64,000 nucleotides of DNA, from the NCBI RefSeq assembly GCF_019396345.1, contig NZ_JAHKRM010000006.1:1-64000 (forward strand), given 5' to 3'. Positions 16,880-24,952 of this stretch are shown here, piece by piece (position 1 is the stretch's first letter; each line of letters begins with the position of its first letter). The position numbers and the translations under genes were made by a program. The notes below the pieces were generated by a model, which was not told where the DNA came from, did no database searches, and was given only the letters and a program-made list of their open reading frames with translations. This stretch comes from Nonomuraea guangzhouensis (lineage in GTDB: Bacteria; Actinomycetota; Actinomycetes; Streptosporangiales; Streptosporangiaceae).

Positions 16880-17499
16880 TCCGGGTGCTGATCGCCGACG
16901 ATCATCCAGTGGTGCGGCAGGGCCTGCGGACCTTCCTCGACCTCCAGGGGGACATCACGGTCGTCGGCGAGGCGGCCGACGGGGCCGAGGCCGTCGCGCT
17001 GGCCGACGATCTCGTCCCTGACGTGCTGCTGCTCGATCTGAAGATGCCGGTACTCGACGGGCTCGGCGCGCTGGCGCGGCTGTCGGGGCCGCTGCCCAGG
17101 GTGATCGTGCTGACCTCGGTGAGCGACCGGTCCGACGTGGCTCCGGCGATGCGGGCGGGCGCCGCCGGGTTCCTGTACAAGGACGTCGATCCGAACGCGC
17201 TCGTACAGGCGGTGCGGGCCGTACACGGGGGGCAGGTGCTGCTCGCCCCCGAGGCGGCGGAGGCGATGCTGGCCGCTCCGAACGGCTCGCCGGCATCGAT
17301 CGGTCCGGTGCCGCTGACGGAACGGGAGCGCGAGGTGCTGGCGCTGATCGCGGCAGGCCACTCCAACCGGGAGATCGCCAGGAGCCTGTCCGTCGCCGAG
17401 AAGACGGTCAAGACCCACGTGTCCAACGTGCTGATGAAGCTCGGCGTCCAGGACCGCACCCAGGCCGCCCTGTACGCCGTACGCCACGGCTTAGCTTGA
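16876..17499 (+). CDS. NarL/LuxR-family response regulator, partner of the GAF kinase
   Basis: Translation starts at TTG 16876, overlapping the kinase stop. The 207-residue protein has a receiver domain (VLIADDHPVV; phospho-acceptor Asp in DVLLLDLKMP; Lys in LYKDVD) and a C-terminal LuxR helix-turn-helix (LTEREREVLALIAAGHSNRE, KTVKTHVSNVLMKL). It is a DNA-binding regulator phosphorylated by the upstream kinase. The target is unknown. Its last 9 bases overlap the end of the opposing regulator gene. Confidence 0.93.
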   Translation: MIRVLIADDHPVVRQGLRTFLDLQGDITVVGEAADGAEAVALADDLVPDVLLLDLKMPVLDGLGALARLSGPLPRVIVLTSVSDRSDVAPAMRAGAAGFLYKDVDPNALVQAVRAVHGGQVLLAPEAAEAMLAAPNGSPASIGPVPLTEREREVLALIAAGHSNREIARSLSVAEKTVKTHVSNVLMKLGVQDRTQAALYAVRHGLA

Positions 17500-18105
17500 C
17501 CGGGCGATGTGGATGGCCAGCTGGGTGCGGTCGCGGAGCCGCAGTTTGCGCAGGATGCTGGAGATGTGGTTCTTCACCGTGCCCTCGGTGATGAACAGCC
17601 GCCTGGCGATCTCCCGGTTGGTCGCGCCATCGCCGACCAGGACAGCCACCTCGTGTTCGCGTTCGGAGAGCTGGTCGGCGAGGTGCGGCGGGGCGGGGGC
17701 GCTGCGTAGCTCGGCGACCACCCGCTCGGCGGCGACCCCGCCCAGCACGGTCTCGCCCCTGGCCGCCTTGCGGATGGCCGCCACCAGCTCGTCGGGCGGA
17801 GTGTCCTTGAGCAGGTAGCCGCGGGCGCCGGCGCGCAGGCCGCCGAAGATGTAGTCGTCGTCGTCGAACGTGGTCAGGATGATCGCGGGGACGTCGAGCC
17901 GGCCGATCAGCTCGATCCCGTCCATCCTCGGCATCCGGGCGTCGACCAGCGCCACATCGGGCCGGGCCGAGGGGATCAGGTCGAGCGCGGCCAGCCCGTC
18001 CGCGGCCTCACCCACGACCTCGATGCCTTCCTCCAGCTCCAGGAGCTTGCGCAGGCCCTGGCGCATCAGCACCTGATCGTCCACGATGAGCACCCGTACG
18101 GTCAC
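17491..18105 (-). CDS. NarL/LuxR-family response regulator, partner of the membrane kinase
   Basis: GTG 18105 overlaps the stop of the upstream kinase (GTGA) and gives 204 residues; the longer open frame upstream lies inside the kinase gene and is a shadow. The receiver domain has VLIVDDQVLMRQGL, the acceptor Asp in DVALVDARMPRMDG and YLLKDTPPDE. The LuxR domain has LSEREHEVAVLVGDGATNRE and GTVKNHISSILRKL. It forms a second two-component system convergent with the GAF one, overlapping it by 9 bases at the 3' ends. Confidence 0.93.
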   Translation of the reverse strand: MTVRVLIVDDQVLMRQGLRKLLELEEGIEVVGEAADGLAALDLIPSARPDVALVDARMPRMDGIELIGRLDVPAIILTTFDDDDYIFGGLRAGARGYLLKDTPPDELVAAIRKAARGETVLGGVAAERVVAELRSAPAPPHLADQLSEREHEVAVLVGDGATNREIARRLFITEGTVKNHISSILRKLRLRDRTQLAIHIARSS

Positions 18106-19301
18106 ACGCCCACCCCCACACCGCAGGGCAGGCTGACCCGTAACGCGAACCCGCCGTCCGCGAGGCTTCCGGCGTGGAGCGAGCCGCCGAGGGCGTCGAC
18201 CCGCTGGCGCAGCCCGGTCAGGCCGTGCCCACCGCCGTCGAGCTCCTCGTCCGTCGCGCCGCGCCCGTCGTCGGTGACGGCCAGCTCGACGCGGTCGTCC
18301 GCGGTGCCGAGCACGACCTCCACGTGCCGCGCTCCCGAATGGCGCACCGCGTTCGTCAGCCCCTCCTGCAACGCCCGGTACATCACCAGCTCGGCCTGCT
18401 CCGCCAAGGCCGGTTCTGTGCCCTCCGTGCGGAACGCGACGTCCAGCTCGGTGCCCTCGAACGACCGGGCCAGCTCGGCCAGGGCCGCGGCACCCGCCTT
18501 GCCCTCCAGTGCCAGCGGCTTGAGCGCCCGCACCCAGCGCCTGGTGTCGGCCAGGGCTTCGACAGTGAGCTGCTGGGCCTGGCGCACCTCGGCCCACGCC
18601 TCGCCAGGGCGGGCCTCGCGGTAACGCTGGGCGTTCTCCAGACCGAGGTTGATCACCGTGAGGTAGTGGCCGACGGAGTCGTGCATCTCGCGCGACATCC
18701 GGGCCCGCTCCTCGGCCACCGTGAGCTCGCGTACCCGGGCGGCGTAGCGGCGCAGCTCCACATGAGCATCGGTCAGCTCGGCCAGCAGTCGCTCGTTGTC
18801 ACTGGCGCGCTGCCTGGCGCCCAGCAGGACGCGGGCGGTGATCAGCGCCCACACGGTGAACACGGTCATCACGGTCGCCTCGGCCAGCGCCGAGGAACCG
18901 CGCCCCGCCACCAGATTGCCGACCAGGGTGAGGAGCACCGCGGCCACGCTGAAGCCGGTGCCACCGCCGAGCCCGAACACGCAGACGACGTGCACGATGG
19001 TCACCACCACCAGCGGGATGGTGGTGATCGCGCTCCCGACGGTCATCCCGCCCAGTGAGGCCAGCACGAAAAGGAGGCTCAGTGCCTTGCGACCGGGCGC
19101 CGCCGTGCGATTCCACCGCAGGAGCCGCCAGCCGGCCAGCATCACCACGGACGGTACGCAGAACGCCCACGGCACAAGGCCCGCGCCCGCCGCCATGAGC
19201 AGGCCCCAGAGCAGCATCAGATCCGAGCAGTAGAACAGGGCGCTCAGAATGTAGGGGGCCCGGTCATCGGTGCCATGTGTCCAACGATCACTTCCGGCCA
19301 C
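18102..19301 (-). CDS. Membrane sensor histidine kinase (HisKA_3 type)
   Basis: The 399-residue protein has about five or six hydrophobic spans in the first ~155 residues (SALFYCSDLMLLWGLLMAAG, VPSVVMLAGW, and others), then a coiled linker and the dimerisation/phospho-acceptor segment ARMSREMHDSVGHYLTVI. The ATPase part has ALQEGLTNAVRHSGARH and a GHGLTGLRQRVDALGGSL G-box. This is the DesK-like class without an extracellular sensor domain, so it may sense membrane state or a lipid-soluble ligand. It is co-transcribed with its regulator (GTGA overlap). Confidence 0.9.
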   Translation of the reverse strand: MAGSDRWTHGTDDRAPYILSALFYCSDLMLLWGLLMAAGAGLVPWAFCVPSVVMLAGWRLLRWNRTAAPGRKALSLLFVLASLGGMTVGSAITTIPLVVVTIVHVVCVFGLGGGTGFSVAAVLLTLVGNLVAGRGSSALAEATVMTVFTVWALITARVLLGARQRASDNERLLAELTDAHVELRRYAARVRELTVAEERARMSREMHDSVGHYLTVINLGLENAQRYREARPGEAWAEVRQAQQLTVEALADTRRWVRALKPLALEGKAGAAALAELARSFEGTELDVAFRTEGTEPALAEQAELVMYRALQEGLTNAVRHSGARHVEVVLGTADDRVELAVTDDGRGATDEELDGGGHGLTGLRQRVDALGGSLHAGSLADGGFALRVSLPCGVGVGV

Positions 19302-19438
19302 GCTTCCACGCTAACAGCGGGAACGGCGAAGCCCTCGGGATGAGCGGCCGAACATGACCTGCGACACATGGAAGAACAGGCCGGGCTCGGTCTCGCGCAG
19401 GATTCGCCCTGGTGCCGCCCATCCCTACGTTCAGCGAT

Positions 19439-20383
19439 ATGAACAACGCTTTCGTCGATGCTTCGACGGCCGGGAAACGCGGCACCCACCCGCTCGTCGC
19501 GGTCCTGCTGGCGCAATTGATCTACGCCGCGGGGGTCGTCATCGGAATGGCCCTCTTACTGCCTCTCGGCATGCTCTTCCCCGGCCGGCAGTCGGGCCCG
19601 CTCTTCGCTGTCCTGATGCTGCTGACGACCGTGATCCAGCACGCACCGATCTTCGTGCTGCTGTGGCTCTGGACCCGCTTCTACGAGAAGCGGCCGTTCG
19701 CCTCGCTTGGCCTCGCCTGGGGCCGCGACGCCTGGCGGCAGCACCTGATCGGCTTCGTCCTGGGTACGGCCTTCATCGCGGGCTGGCTGGCGCTGCAGTA
19801 CGCCACGGGCAACCTGCGCGTGGACGGCTCGCTTTGGGACTCCGCCCTGATCTACCTGCTGCCCGTCGCCTACCTGGCCAGGGTCATGATGATCGCCATC
19901 GAGGAGATCCTCTACCGGGGCTGGATCCTGCAGAGCGCCGGGGCGCGATGGGGCGTGCCCGCGGGCATCGCCCTGTCGTCCGCGGCGTTCGCGCTCTTCC
20001 ACTTCGTCGGACCCCTGATGCTGATCGCGCCGCTGCACACCTTCCATTGGGTGCTCGCGACCAACCTGGTGCTCTGGTCGGTGCTGGGGGCCTTGCTCAC
20101 GCTGACCACACGCAGCCTCTGGGCGGCGATGGCCTTCCACGCGACGCCGCTCTGGCTGGCCACCTATGTCTTCGCGGTGGGTGTGCCGGGTCAGCGCCCA
20201 CCGGACATGGCCGTGCTCCTGCTGAGCCAGCCGAAAGCGAGCCCGCTGGCCGGAGAGGCGGCTCTGGCCGGACCGTTCACCGGCCTGCCGACCACGCTCC
20301 TGCTGGCTCTCCTGTGCGCGGGCGCCCTGGCGGTCTATCTCCGGAGGTCTCGCGTCGAGCCCCCCACGGTCGTTACTGTCTGA
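19439..20383 (+). CDS. CPBP-family intramembrane glutamic protease
   Basis: I prefer ATG 19439 (314 residues), though GTG 19412 is in frame and neither has a strong ribosome site. The protein has about eight membrane segments and the CPBP (Abi/Rce1-like) motifs: EEILYRGW with the two catalytic glutamates and the arginine, FALFHFV and FHWVLATNLV with the conserved histidines. Members cleave CAAX-like or other membrane proteins; the substrate here is unknown. It stands alone, with no bacteriocin genes nearby. Confidence 0.85.
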   Translation: MNNAFVDASTAGKRGTHPLVAVLLAQLIYAAGVVIGMALLLPLGMLFPGRQSGPLFAVLMLLTTVIQHAPIFVLLWLWTRFYEKRPFASLGLAWGRDAWRQHLIGFVLGTAFIAGWLALQYATGNLRVDGSLWDSALIYLLPVAYLARVMMIAIEEILYRGWILQSAGARWGVPAGIALSSAAFALFHFVGPLMLIAPLHTFHWVLATNLVLWSVLGALLTLTTRSLWAAMAFHATPLWLATYVFAVGVPGQRPPDMAVLLLSQPKASPLAGEAALAGPFTGLPTTLLLALLCAGALAVYLRRSRVEPPTVVTV

Positions 20384-21179
20384 CCGGCTCGAAGATGGCG
20401 TGGTGTGCCGCCACCAGGGCCCGTCGTACGGCCCGGTCGAGGTCGCGCAGGGCGGCGCCACGGGCGGCGATCTCCCCGGCGGTCAGGCCCCGCTCGTCGG
20501 CCAGGCGCAGCACCGCGGCCAGGCGGGTGGCCAGGGCGGAGACGCGGTGCGCCCGTCCCGGGTAGCCGGGCGCCAGTTCGCCGCCGAGCTTCCCCAGCCG
20601 GTCGGGCCACTCCTGTGCCGGGCCGCCGGCCGCGGCCAGCGTCTCGGTCGCCGAGCGCATCGCGATCGACAGCTCCCGCTCCGCCTCGGCCACAGACGGC
20701 AGGTCCACGCGTACGGGGCCAGATGGGTGTACGGCCAGGCGTACCCCGACATAGGAGGACCCGCGTAGGTCGGGCGAGGGCACCATCCCGAGGCACCGGT
20801 CGGAGAGCACCGCGATCACGGCCTGGCCGGCTTCCACCGCGGCCGTGTTGAAGGCGGGCGGCCCGGAGAGCCCGAGCGGGTCGCCGGGCGCGGGCAGCGC
20901 GAGCCGGAACTCGGTCAGCCCGTCGGACCGCAGCCCGGCGAGGTAGGCCCGCAACGGCACGTCGCCCACCTCAGGGGAACCCGGGACGTCGGCAGCGGAG
21001 CCCAGGACGTCGGCCGGGGTGCCCGAGGCGGCGGAACCCGGGCCGTCGGGGGGTCCCACGACGGCAGGACCCGAGGCGGCTTCGACCCGGTCGACGGCCT
21101 CGTCGAGGCCGACGTGACCGGCGAGCCAGGCGTTGCCCCAGGCGACCAGCGGAGGAGAGAGAGATGATTCAGGGAGCAC
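20373..21179 (-). CDS. Conserved-looking actinobacterial protein of unknown function
   Basis: The 268-residue product starts at GTG 21179, divergent from the ABC ATPase 70 bases away. No known motif was recognised. After a short helix (WLAGHVGLDEAVDRVE) there is an Ala/Pro/Gly linker, then a mixed beta/alpha region (DGLTEFRLALPAPGDPLGL, VEAGQAVIAVLSDRCLGMVP) and an Ala/Arg-rich helical C-terminus. No signal peptide or membrane span is visible. Its last 11 bases overlap the end of the protease gene on the other strand. Coding potential is supported by GC-rich third positions and an uninterrupted frame. Confidence 0.65.
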   Translation of the reverse strand: MLPESSLSPPLVAWGNAWLAGHVGLDEAVDRVEAASGPAVVGPPDGPGSAASGTPADVLGSAADVPGSPEVGDVPLRAYLAGLRSDGLTEFRLALPAPGDPLGLSGPPAFNTAAVEAGQAVIAVLSDRCLGMVPSPDLRGSSYVGVRLAVHPSGPVRVDLPSVAEAERELSIAMRSATETLAAAGGPAQEWPDRLGKLGGELAPGYPGRAHRVSALATRLAAVLRLADERGLTAGEIAARGAALRDLDRAVRRALVAAHHAIFEPVRQ

Positions 21180-21249
21180 CGGTCCACGATATGCGCTCGC
21201 CCTGCAATAGGTTTGTCCCGAGCGTTACTCCTAAAGGAGGGATCCGGGG

Positions 21250-22038
21250 ATGGGTGGTCAGGTGCTGCGGCTCCAGGACGTCGCCGTCAGGCGCGACGGG
21301 GCGGCCCTGCTGCGCGGCATCGACTGGACGGTCAATGAGGACGAGCGGTGGGTCGTCATTGGGCCGAACGGGGCGGGCAAGACGACGTTGTTGCAGGTCG
21401 CCGCGACGCTGCTGTATCCGAGCGAGGGCATCGTGGAGGTGCTCGGCGAGCGGCTGGGCCAGGCCGACGTCTTCGATCTGCGGCCGCGCATCGGTCTGGC
21501 GAGCGCCGCGCTGGCCGAGCGCATCCCGCCGGAGGAGAAGGTCATCGACCTGGTTCTGACGGCGTCCTACGCGATCATGGGCCGCTGGACCGAGGAGTAC
21601 GACTCCAACGACGTCACCAGGGCCGTCGAGCTGATCGACATGATGGGTGCCGCGCATCTGATCAGGCGCAGGTTCGGCACCCTGTCCGAGGGCGAGCGTA
21701 AACGGGTGCAGATCGCCCGCGCGCTCATGCCCGACCCCGAGATGCTGCTGCTGGACGAGCCGGCGGCCGGGCTCGACCTGGGCGGCCGGGAAGATCTGGT
21801 GCGCCGCCTGTCGGTGCTTGCCAACGACCTCCGCTCGCCCACGCTGATGCTCGTCACGCATCACGTGGAGGAGATCCCCAGCGGGTTCACGCACGGGCTG
21901 CTGCTCAAGCACGGCTCGGTTGTGGCCCAGGGGCCGTTGGAGCACGTGATGACGGCCGACAACCTGACGCAGACGTTCGGGGTGCCGTTGTCGCTGGACC
22001 GCAGCGCCGAAGGACGCTGGTACGCCCGCGCGCACTAG
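21250..22038 (+). CDS. ABC transporter ATP-binding protein without a nearby permease
   Basis: A full-strength AAAGGAGGG lies 10 bases before ATG 21250. The 262-residue protein has Walker A GPNGAGKTT, signature LSEGERKRVQIARAL, Walker B MLLLDEPAAGLDL and the switch VTHHVEEIP. It resembles the YlmA/PhnC-like soluble ATPases found in actinobacteria. Neither neighbour is a permease or binding protein: upstream is a divergent gene of unknown function and downstream an SPFH gene, so it either works with a distant membrane partner or has a non-transport role. Confidence 0.88.
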   Translation: MGGQVLRLQDVAVRRDGAALLRGIDWTVNEDERWVVIGPNGAGKTTLLQVAATLLYPSEGIVEVLGERLGQADVFDLRPRIGLASAALAERIPPEEKVIDLVLTASYAIMGRWTEEYDSNDVTRAVELIDMMGAAHLIRRRFGTLSEGERKRVQIARALMPDPEMLLLDEPAAGLDLGGREDLVRRLSVLANDLRSPTLMLVTHHVEEIPSGFTHGLLLKHGSVVAQGPLEHVMTADNLTQTFGVPLSLDRSAEGRWYARAH

Positions 22039-22105
22039 ATCGCCTTTATCCGGTGATCGGCAAGTAGCATTTACGAAGGCGGTCCCCTCGGCCTCGGAGC
22101 GTGCC

Positions 22106-23029
22106 ATGTCCACGTCGCAGCTCATCGTCGCCCTCGTTGTGGTCGCGGCGGTGGGGTTAGGGGTGGCGCGTACGGTCCGCATCATCCCCCAGGCGACCGC
22201 GGCGATCATCGAGCGGCTCGGCCGCTATCACCGCACGCTGAAACCGGGGCTCAACCTGGTCGTGCCGTTCATCGACCGGATCAAGGATCTGATCGACCTC
22301 CGGGAGCAGGTCGTCTCGTTCCCGCCGCAGCCGGTGATCACCTCCGACAACCTGGTCGTCTCGATCGACACCGTCATCTACTTCCAGGTGACCAATCCGA
22401 AGGCGGCCACGTACGAGATCGCGAACTTCCTGGTCGGAGTCGAGCAGCTGACCGTCACCACGCTGCGTAACGTGGTCGGCGGCATGGACCTGGAGAGCAC
22501 GCTGACCTCTCGCGAGGAGATCAACACCGAGCTGCGCGGCGTGCTCGACGAGGCGACCGGCAAGTGGGGCATCCGGGTCAACCGGGTCGAGCTCAAGGCC
22601 ATCGACCCGCCCTCCTCCATCCAGGACTCGATGGAGAAGCAGATGCGCGCCGACCGCGACAAGCGGGCCGCGGTGCTGGCCGCGGAGGGGCAGCGGCAGG
22701 CGGCGATCCTGACGGCCGAAGGTGAGCAGCAGGCGGCGGTCCTGCGGGCCCGCGGTGAGGCGGAGGCGGCCGTCCTGCGCGCCCAGGCGGAGGCCGAGGC
22801 CCAGGCCATGCGGGCCAAAGGGCAGGCCGACGCGATCGGGATGGTGTTCAAGGCGATCCATGAGGGCAAACCGGACCAGCGGCTGCTGGCCTACCAATAC
22901 CTGCAGATGCTCCCGGAGATCGCCAAGGGCGACGCCAACAAGATCTGGATCGTCCCGTCGGAGATGGGCCGGGCACTGGAGAATCTCGGCGGTCTTTTCT
23001 CGCCGCCCAAGGATGACCCCGACCAGTAG
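22106..23029 (+). CDS. SPFH/band-7 (stomatin-like, QmcA-type) membrane protein
   Basis: The 307-residue protein begins with one membrane anchor (LIVALVVVAAVGLGV), then the band-7 domain (AAIIERLGRYHRTLKPGLNL, VSIDTVIYFQVTNPKAATYE) and a coiled coil of about 11-residue repeats (AAILTAEGEQQAAVLRARGE). It ends in the conserved LPEIAKGDANKIWIVPSEM segment. Stomatin-like proteins form large rings at the inner membrane and control proteases and membrane order. The usual NfeD partner gene is not adjacent. Confidence 0.92.
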   Translation: MSTSQLIVALVVVAAVGLGVARTVRIIPQATAAIIERLGRYHRTLKPGLNLVVPFIDRIKDLIDLREQVVSFPPQPVITSDNLVVSIDTVIYFQVTNPKAATYEIANFLVGVEQLTVTTLRNVVGGMDLESTLTSREEINTELRGVLDEATGKWGIRVNRVELKAIDPPSSIQDSMEKQMRADRDKRAAVLAAEGQRQAAILTAEGEQQAAVLRARGEAEAAVLRAQAEAEAQAMRAKGQADAIGMVFKAIHEGKPDQRLLAYQYLQMLPEIAKGDANKIWIVPSEMGRALENLGGLFSPPKDDPDQ

Positions 23030-23061
23030 CCGGGAAATGGTCCACCTCTAAGCTCTGTCGG

Positions 23062-23817
23062 GTGACAATTTGGGAGGCCGTCGCGGTGTTCGCGGCCGGG
23101 ATCGCGGCCGGAGCCATCAACGCGGTGGTCGGATCGGGCTCGCTGGTCACCTTTCCCGCACTCGTGGCAGTCGGCATCGACCCGGTTGTGGCGAACGTCT
23201 CGAACAACATCGGCCTGGTTCCCGGCTCCTTCACCGGCGCGTACGGCTACCGCGCAGAGCTGACCGGGCAGCGCGAACGGCTGCTGCGCCTCGGGCCCGC
23301 CTCGGCGATCGGATCGCTGATCGGCGGGATCCTGCTGCTGTTCCTCGACCCGAGTGTCTTCAAGGTCGTGGTCCCGGTGCTGATCGGGCTGTCCTGCGTG
23401 CTGGTCGTGGTGCAGCCCAAGCTCAGCGGGTGGCTGTCGGCCCGGCGCGAGGAGGCCGATCCCCACGGCGGCGTGGTGCTCTGGCTGGGCGTGCTGGGGG
23501 CGGGGATCTACGGCGGCTACTTCGGCGCGGCGCAGGGCGTGCTGCTGATCGGGCTGCTCGGCAGCTTCCTGACCGAACCCCTGCAGCGGGTGAACGCGGC
23601 CAAGAACGTCCTGGCGCTGATCGTCAACGGGACCGCGGCCGTGCTGTTCATCCTCATCGCGCACGTGGACTGGTGGGCGGTGCTGGCGGTGGCGGTGGGT
23701 GCCACGGTGGGTGGGTTCATCGGGGGCACGTTCGGGCGTCGCATCCCGGCTCCGGTGCTGCGGGGGATCATCGTGTGCGTGGGAATCGTGGCGATTATCA
23801 AACTAGTGTACGGATAA
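23062..23817 (+). CDS. TSUP-family (TauE/SafE-like) membrane permease
   Basis: GTG 23062 starts a 251-residue protein with about eight membrane segments in two homologous halves. The TSUP signature is present in both: GAINAVVGSGSLVTFPAL and VANVSNNIGLVPG in the first, GIYGGYFGAAQGVLLIGLL and NAAKNVLALIVNG in the second. Members export sulfite, sulfonates or related anions; the substrate cannot be assigned. Its stop codon lies inside the left arm of a 40-base palindrome. Confidence 0.9.
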   Translation: MTIWEAVAVFAAGIAAGAINAVVGSGSLVTFPALVAVGIDPVVANVSNNIGLVPGSFTGAYGYRAELTGQRERLLRLGPASAIGSLIGGILLLFLDPSVFKVVVPVLIGLSCVLVVVQPKLSGWLSARREEADPHGGVVLWLGVLGAGIYGGYFGAAQGVLLIGLLGSFLTEPLQRVNAAKNVLALIVNGTAAVLFILIAHVDWWAVLAVAVGATVGGFIGGTFGRRIPAPVLRGIIVCVGIVAIIKLVYG

Positions 23818-23847
23818 ATACCCGGCATTCTGGGTATAAATCCGTAC
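23808..23847. promoter_or_regulatory. 40-base palindrome abutting the start codon of the 72-aa gene
   Basis: The arms are GTACGGATAAATACCC (23808-23823) and GGGTATAAATCCGTAC (23832-23847), complementary at 14 of 16 positions. The left arm includes the TAA of the TSUP gene, and the ATG at 23848 follows the right arm directly. TATAAA at 23835-23840 could be a -10 box 8 bases before the ATG, which fits a leaderless transcript. Confidence 0.65.
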
Positions 23848-24066
23848 ATGAAGGGTGATCGGGTCGAGATCGTCATCGATGCGGGCGGCTCCCCGCGCAC
23901 CTACGAGATCATCGCCACCCGCGCGGGTCGCCGCGTCGAGGTGGCCACCGGGCGCGGGGTGGTCGAGGTCAGTGAGGTGACCAGGAGCGGCACGGCGGTA
24001 CGCACCGCGCGATTCATGTCCAGCCGCATCCTGGCCCTGGTGGAACACCCCGCCGACGAAAGCTGA
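23848..24066 (+). CDS. Small 72-residue protein of unknown function
   Basis: ATG 23848 has no ribosome-binding site; the bases before it form a palindrome, so it is probably translated from a leaderless mRNA. The protein appears to be mostly beta: MKGDRVEIVIDAGG, RTYEIIATRAGRRVEVATGR, VVEVSEVTRSGTAVRTARFM. The charge pattern and size recall small beta-barrel proteins, but I do not recognise a family. It may be autoregulated through the palindrome. Confidence 0.6.
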   Translation: MKGDRVEIVIDAGGSPRTYEIIATRAGRRVEVATGRGVVEVSEVTRSGTAVRTARFMSSRILALVEHPADES

Positions 24067-24084
24067 ACCGGCGCGCGTGGACCG

Positions 24085-24924
24085 TCAGCTGAAGTCGGCC
24101 ACGTGGTCGGCGGCCCACTCGCGGAACGTCAGCGCGGGCCGGCCGAGCAGCTTCGGCACCGTGTCCGTGATCCGCTCCGGCGTGTCCACGAACGCTCCCC
24201 AGCCCGCGAGCGCGCCGTCGACGAACCGCGCGTCGCCCCACGCGGCCAGCAACTGCTCGCGGGCGGCCGCCAGTGGCAGCTCCGCCCACCGCACCTCGCG
24301 TCCGACCACCTCGCCGATGATCCGCGCCTGCTCGGCCTGTGACAGCTGATCGGGCCCGCTGAGGGCGTACCTGGCCCCGCCGTGCCCGGCCGAGGTGAGC
24401 ACGTGCACGGCCACGGCCGCGATGTCCTTCTCGTGGATCAGCGCCCGGCGCGCCTCCCCGTACGGCCAGTGCACCACGCCCTGCCGGATCTGGTCGGCCC
24501 AACCGAGTGTGTTGGCCGCGAATCCGCCGGGCCGCAGGAACGTCCAGCTCATCCGGGTATGCCGGATCAGCCGTTCCACCTCCTGATGGAACAGCGTCGC
24601 CTCCTCCCCGTCGGCCAGATCCTCGACGTCGGCCGACAGGTAGACGACGCGGCGCGCGTGGGCGGCGATGGCCTTCACCACGGGTGCGGCGGTCTCGGCC
24701 GCGAAGCCGGGCCAGATCAGGAAGACGGACTCGACGTCCTTCAGCGCCGGTTCCAGGGTCTCGGGGACGGTCAGATCGCCCTTGACCGCCTCGACGCCTT
24801 CGGGCAGCTGCGCCCGGCCGGGGTCGCGGACCAGGGCGCGGACCGGGAGGCCCGCCCCGGCCAGTTGGGAGACGACGTGCTTACCTACGTTGCCGGTCGC
24901 TCCGGTCACCAGAATTGTGCTCAT
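24085..24924 (-). CDS. NmrA-like NAD(P)-binding Rossmann-fold protein
   Basis: The 279-residue protein starts with MSTILVTGATGNVGKHVVSQ, the GxxGxxG dinucleotide motif of atypical SDRs. It continues like NmrA/QOR2-type proteins (VEAVKGDLTVPETLEPALKDVESVFLI; SWTFLRPGGFAANTL), with the active-site Tyr/Lys pair absent. These act as NAD(P)H-dependent quinone reductases or redox sensors. It stands alone; the start codon is 28 bases from the next gene's stop on the same strand. Confidence 0.85.
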   Translation of the reverse strand: MSTILVTGATGNVGKHVVSQLAGAGLPVRALVRDPGRAQLPEGVEAVKGDLTVPETLEPALKDVESVFLIWPGFAAETAAPVVKAIAAHARRVVYLSADVEDLADGEEATLFHQEVERLIRHTRMSWTFLRPGGFAANTLGWADQIRQGVVHWPYGEARRALIHEKDIAAVAVHVLTSAGHGGARYALSGPDQLSQAEQARIIGEVVGREVRWAELPLAAAREQLLAAWGDARFVDGALAGWGAFVDTPERITDTVPKLLGRPALTFREWAADHVADFS

Positions 24925-24952
24925 GGTCGGACCGTAGAACTTAAACCAATGT

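Noticed and set aside
18106..18597. N-terminal extension of the second response regulator
   Set aside because: The extra residues are a shadow of the kinase gene; the receiver domain starts right after GTG 18105.
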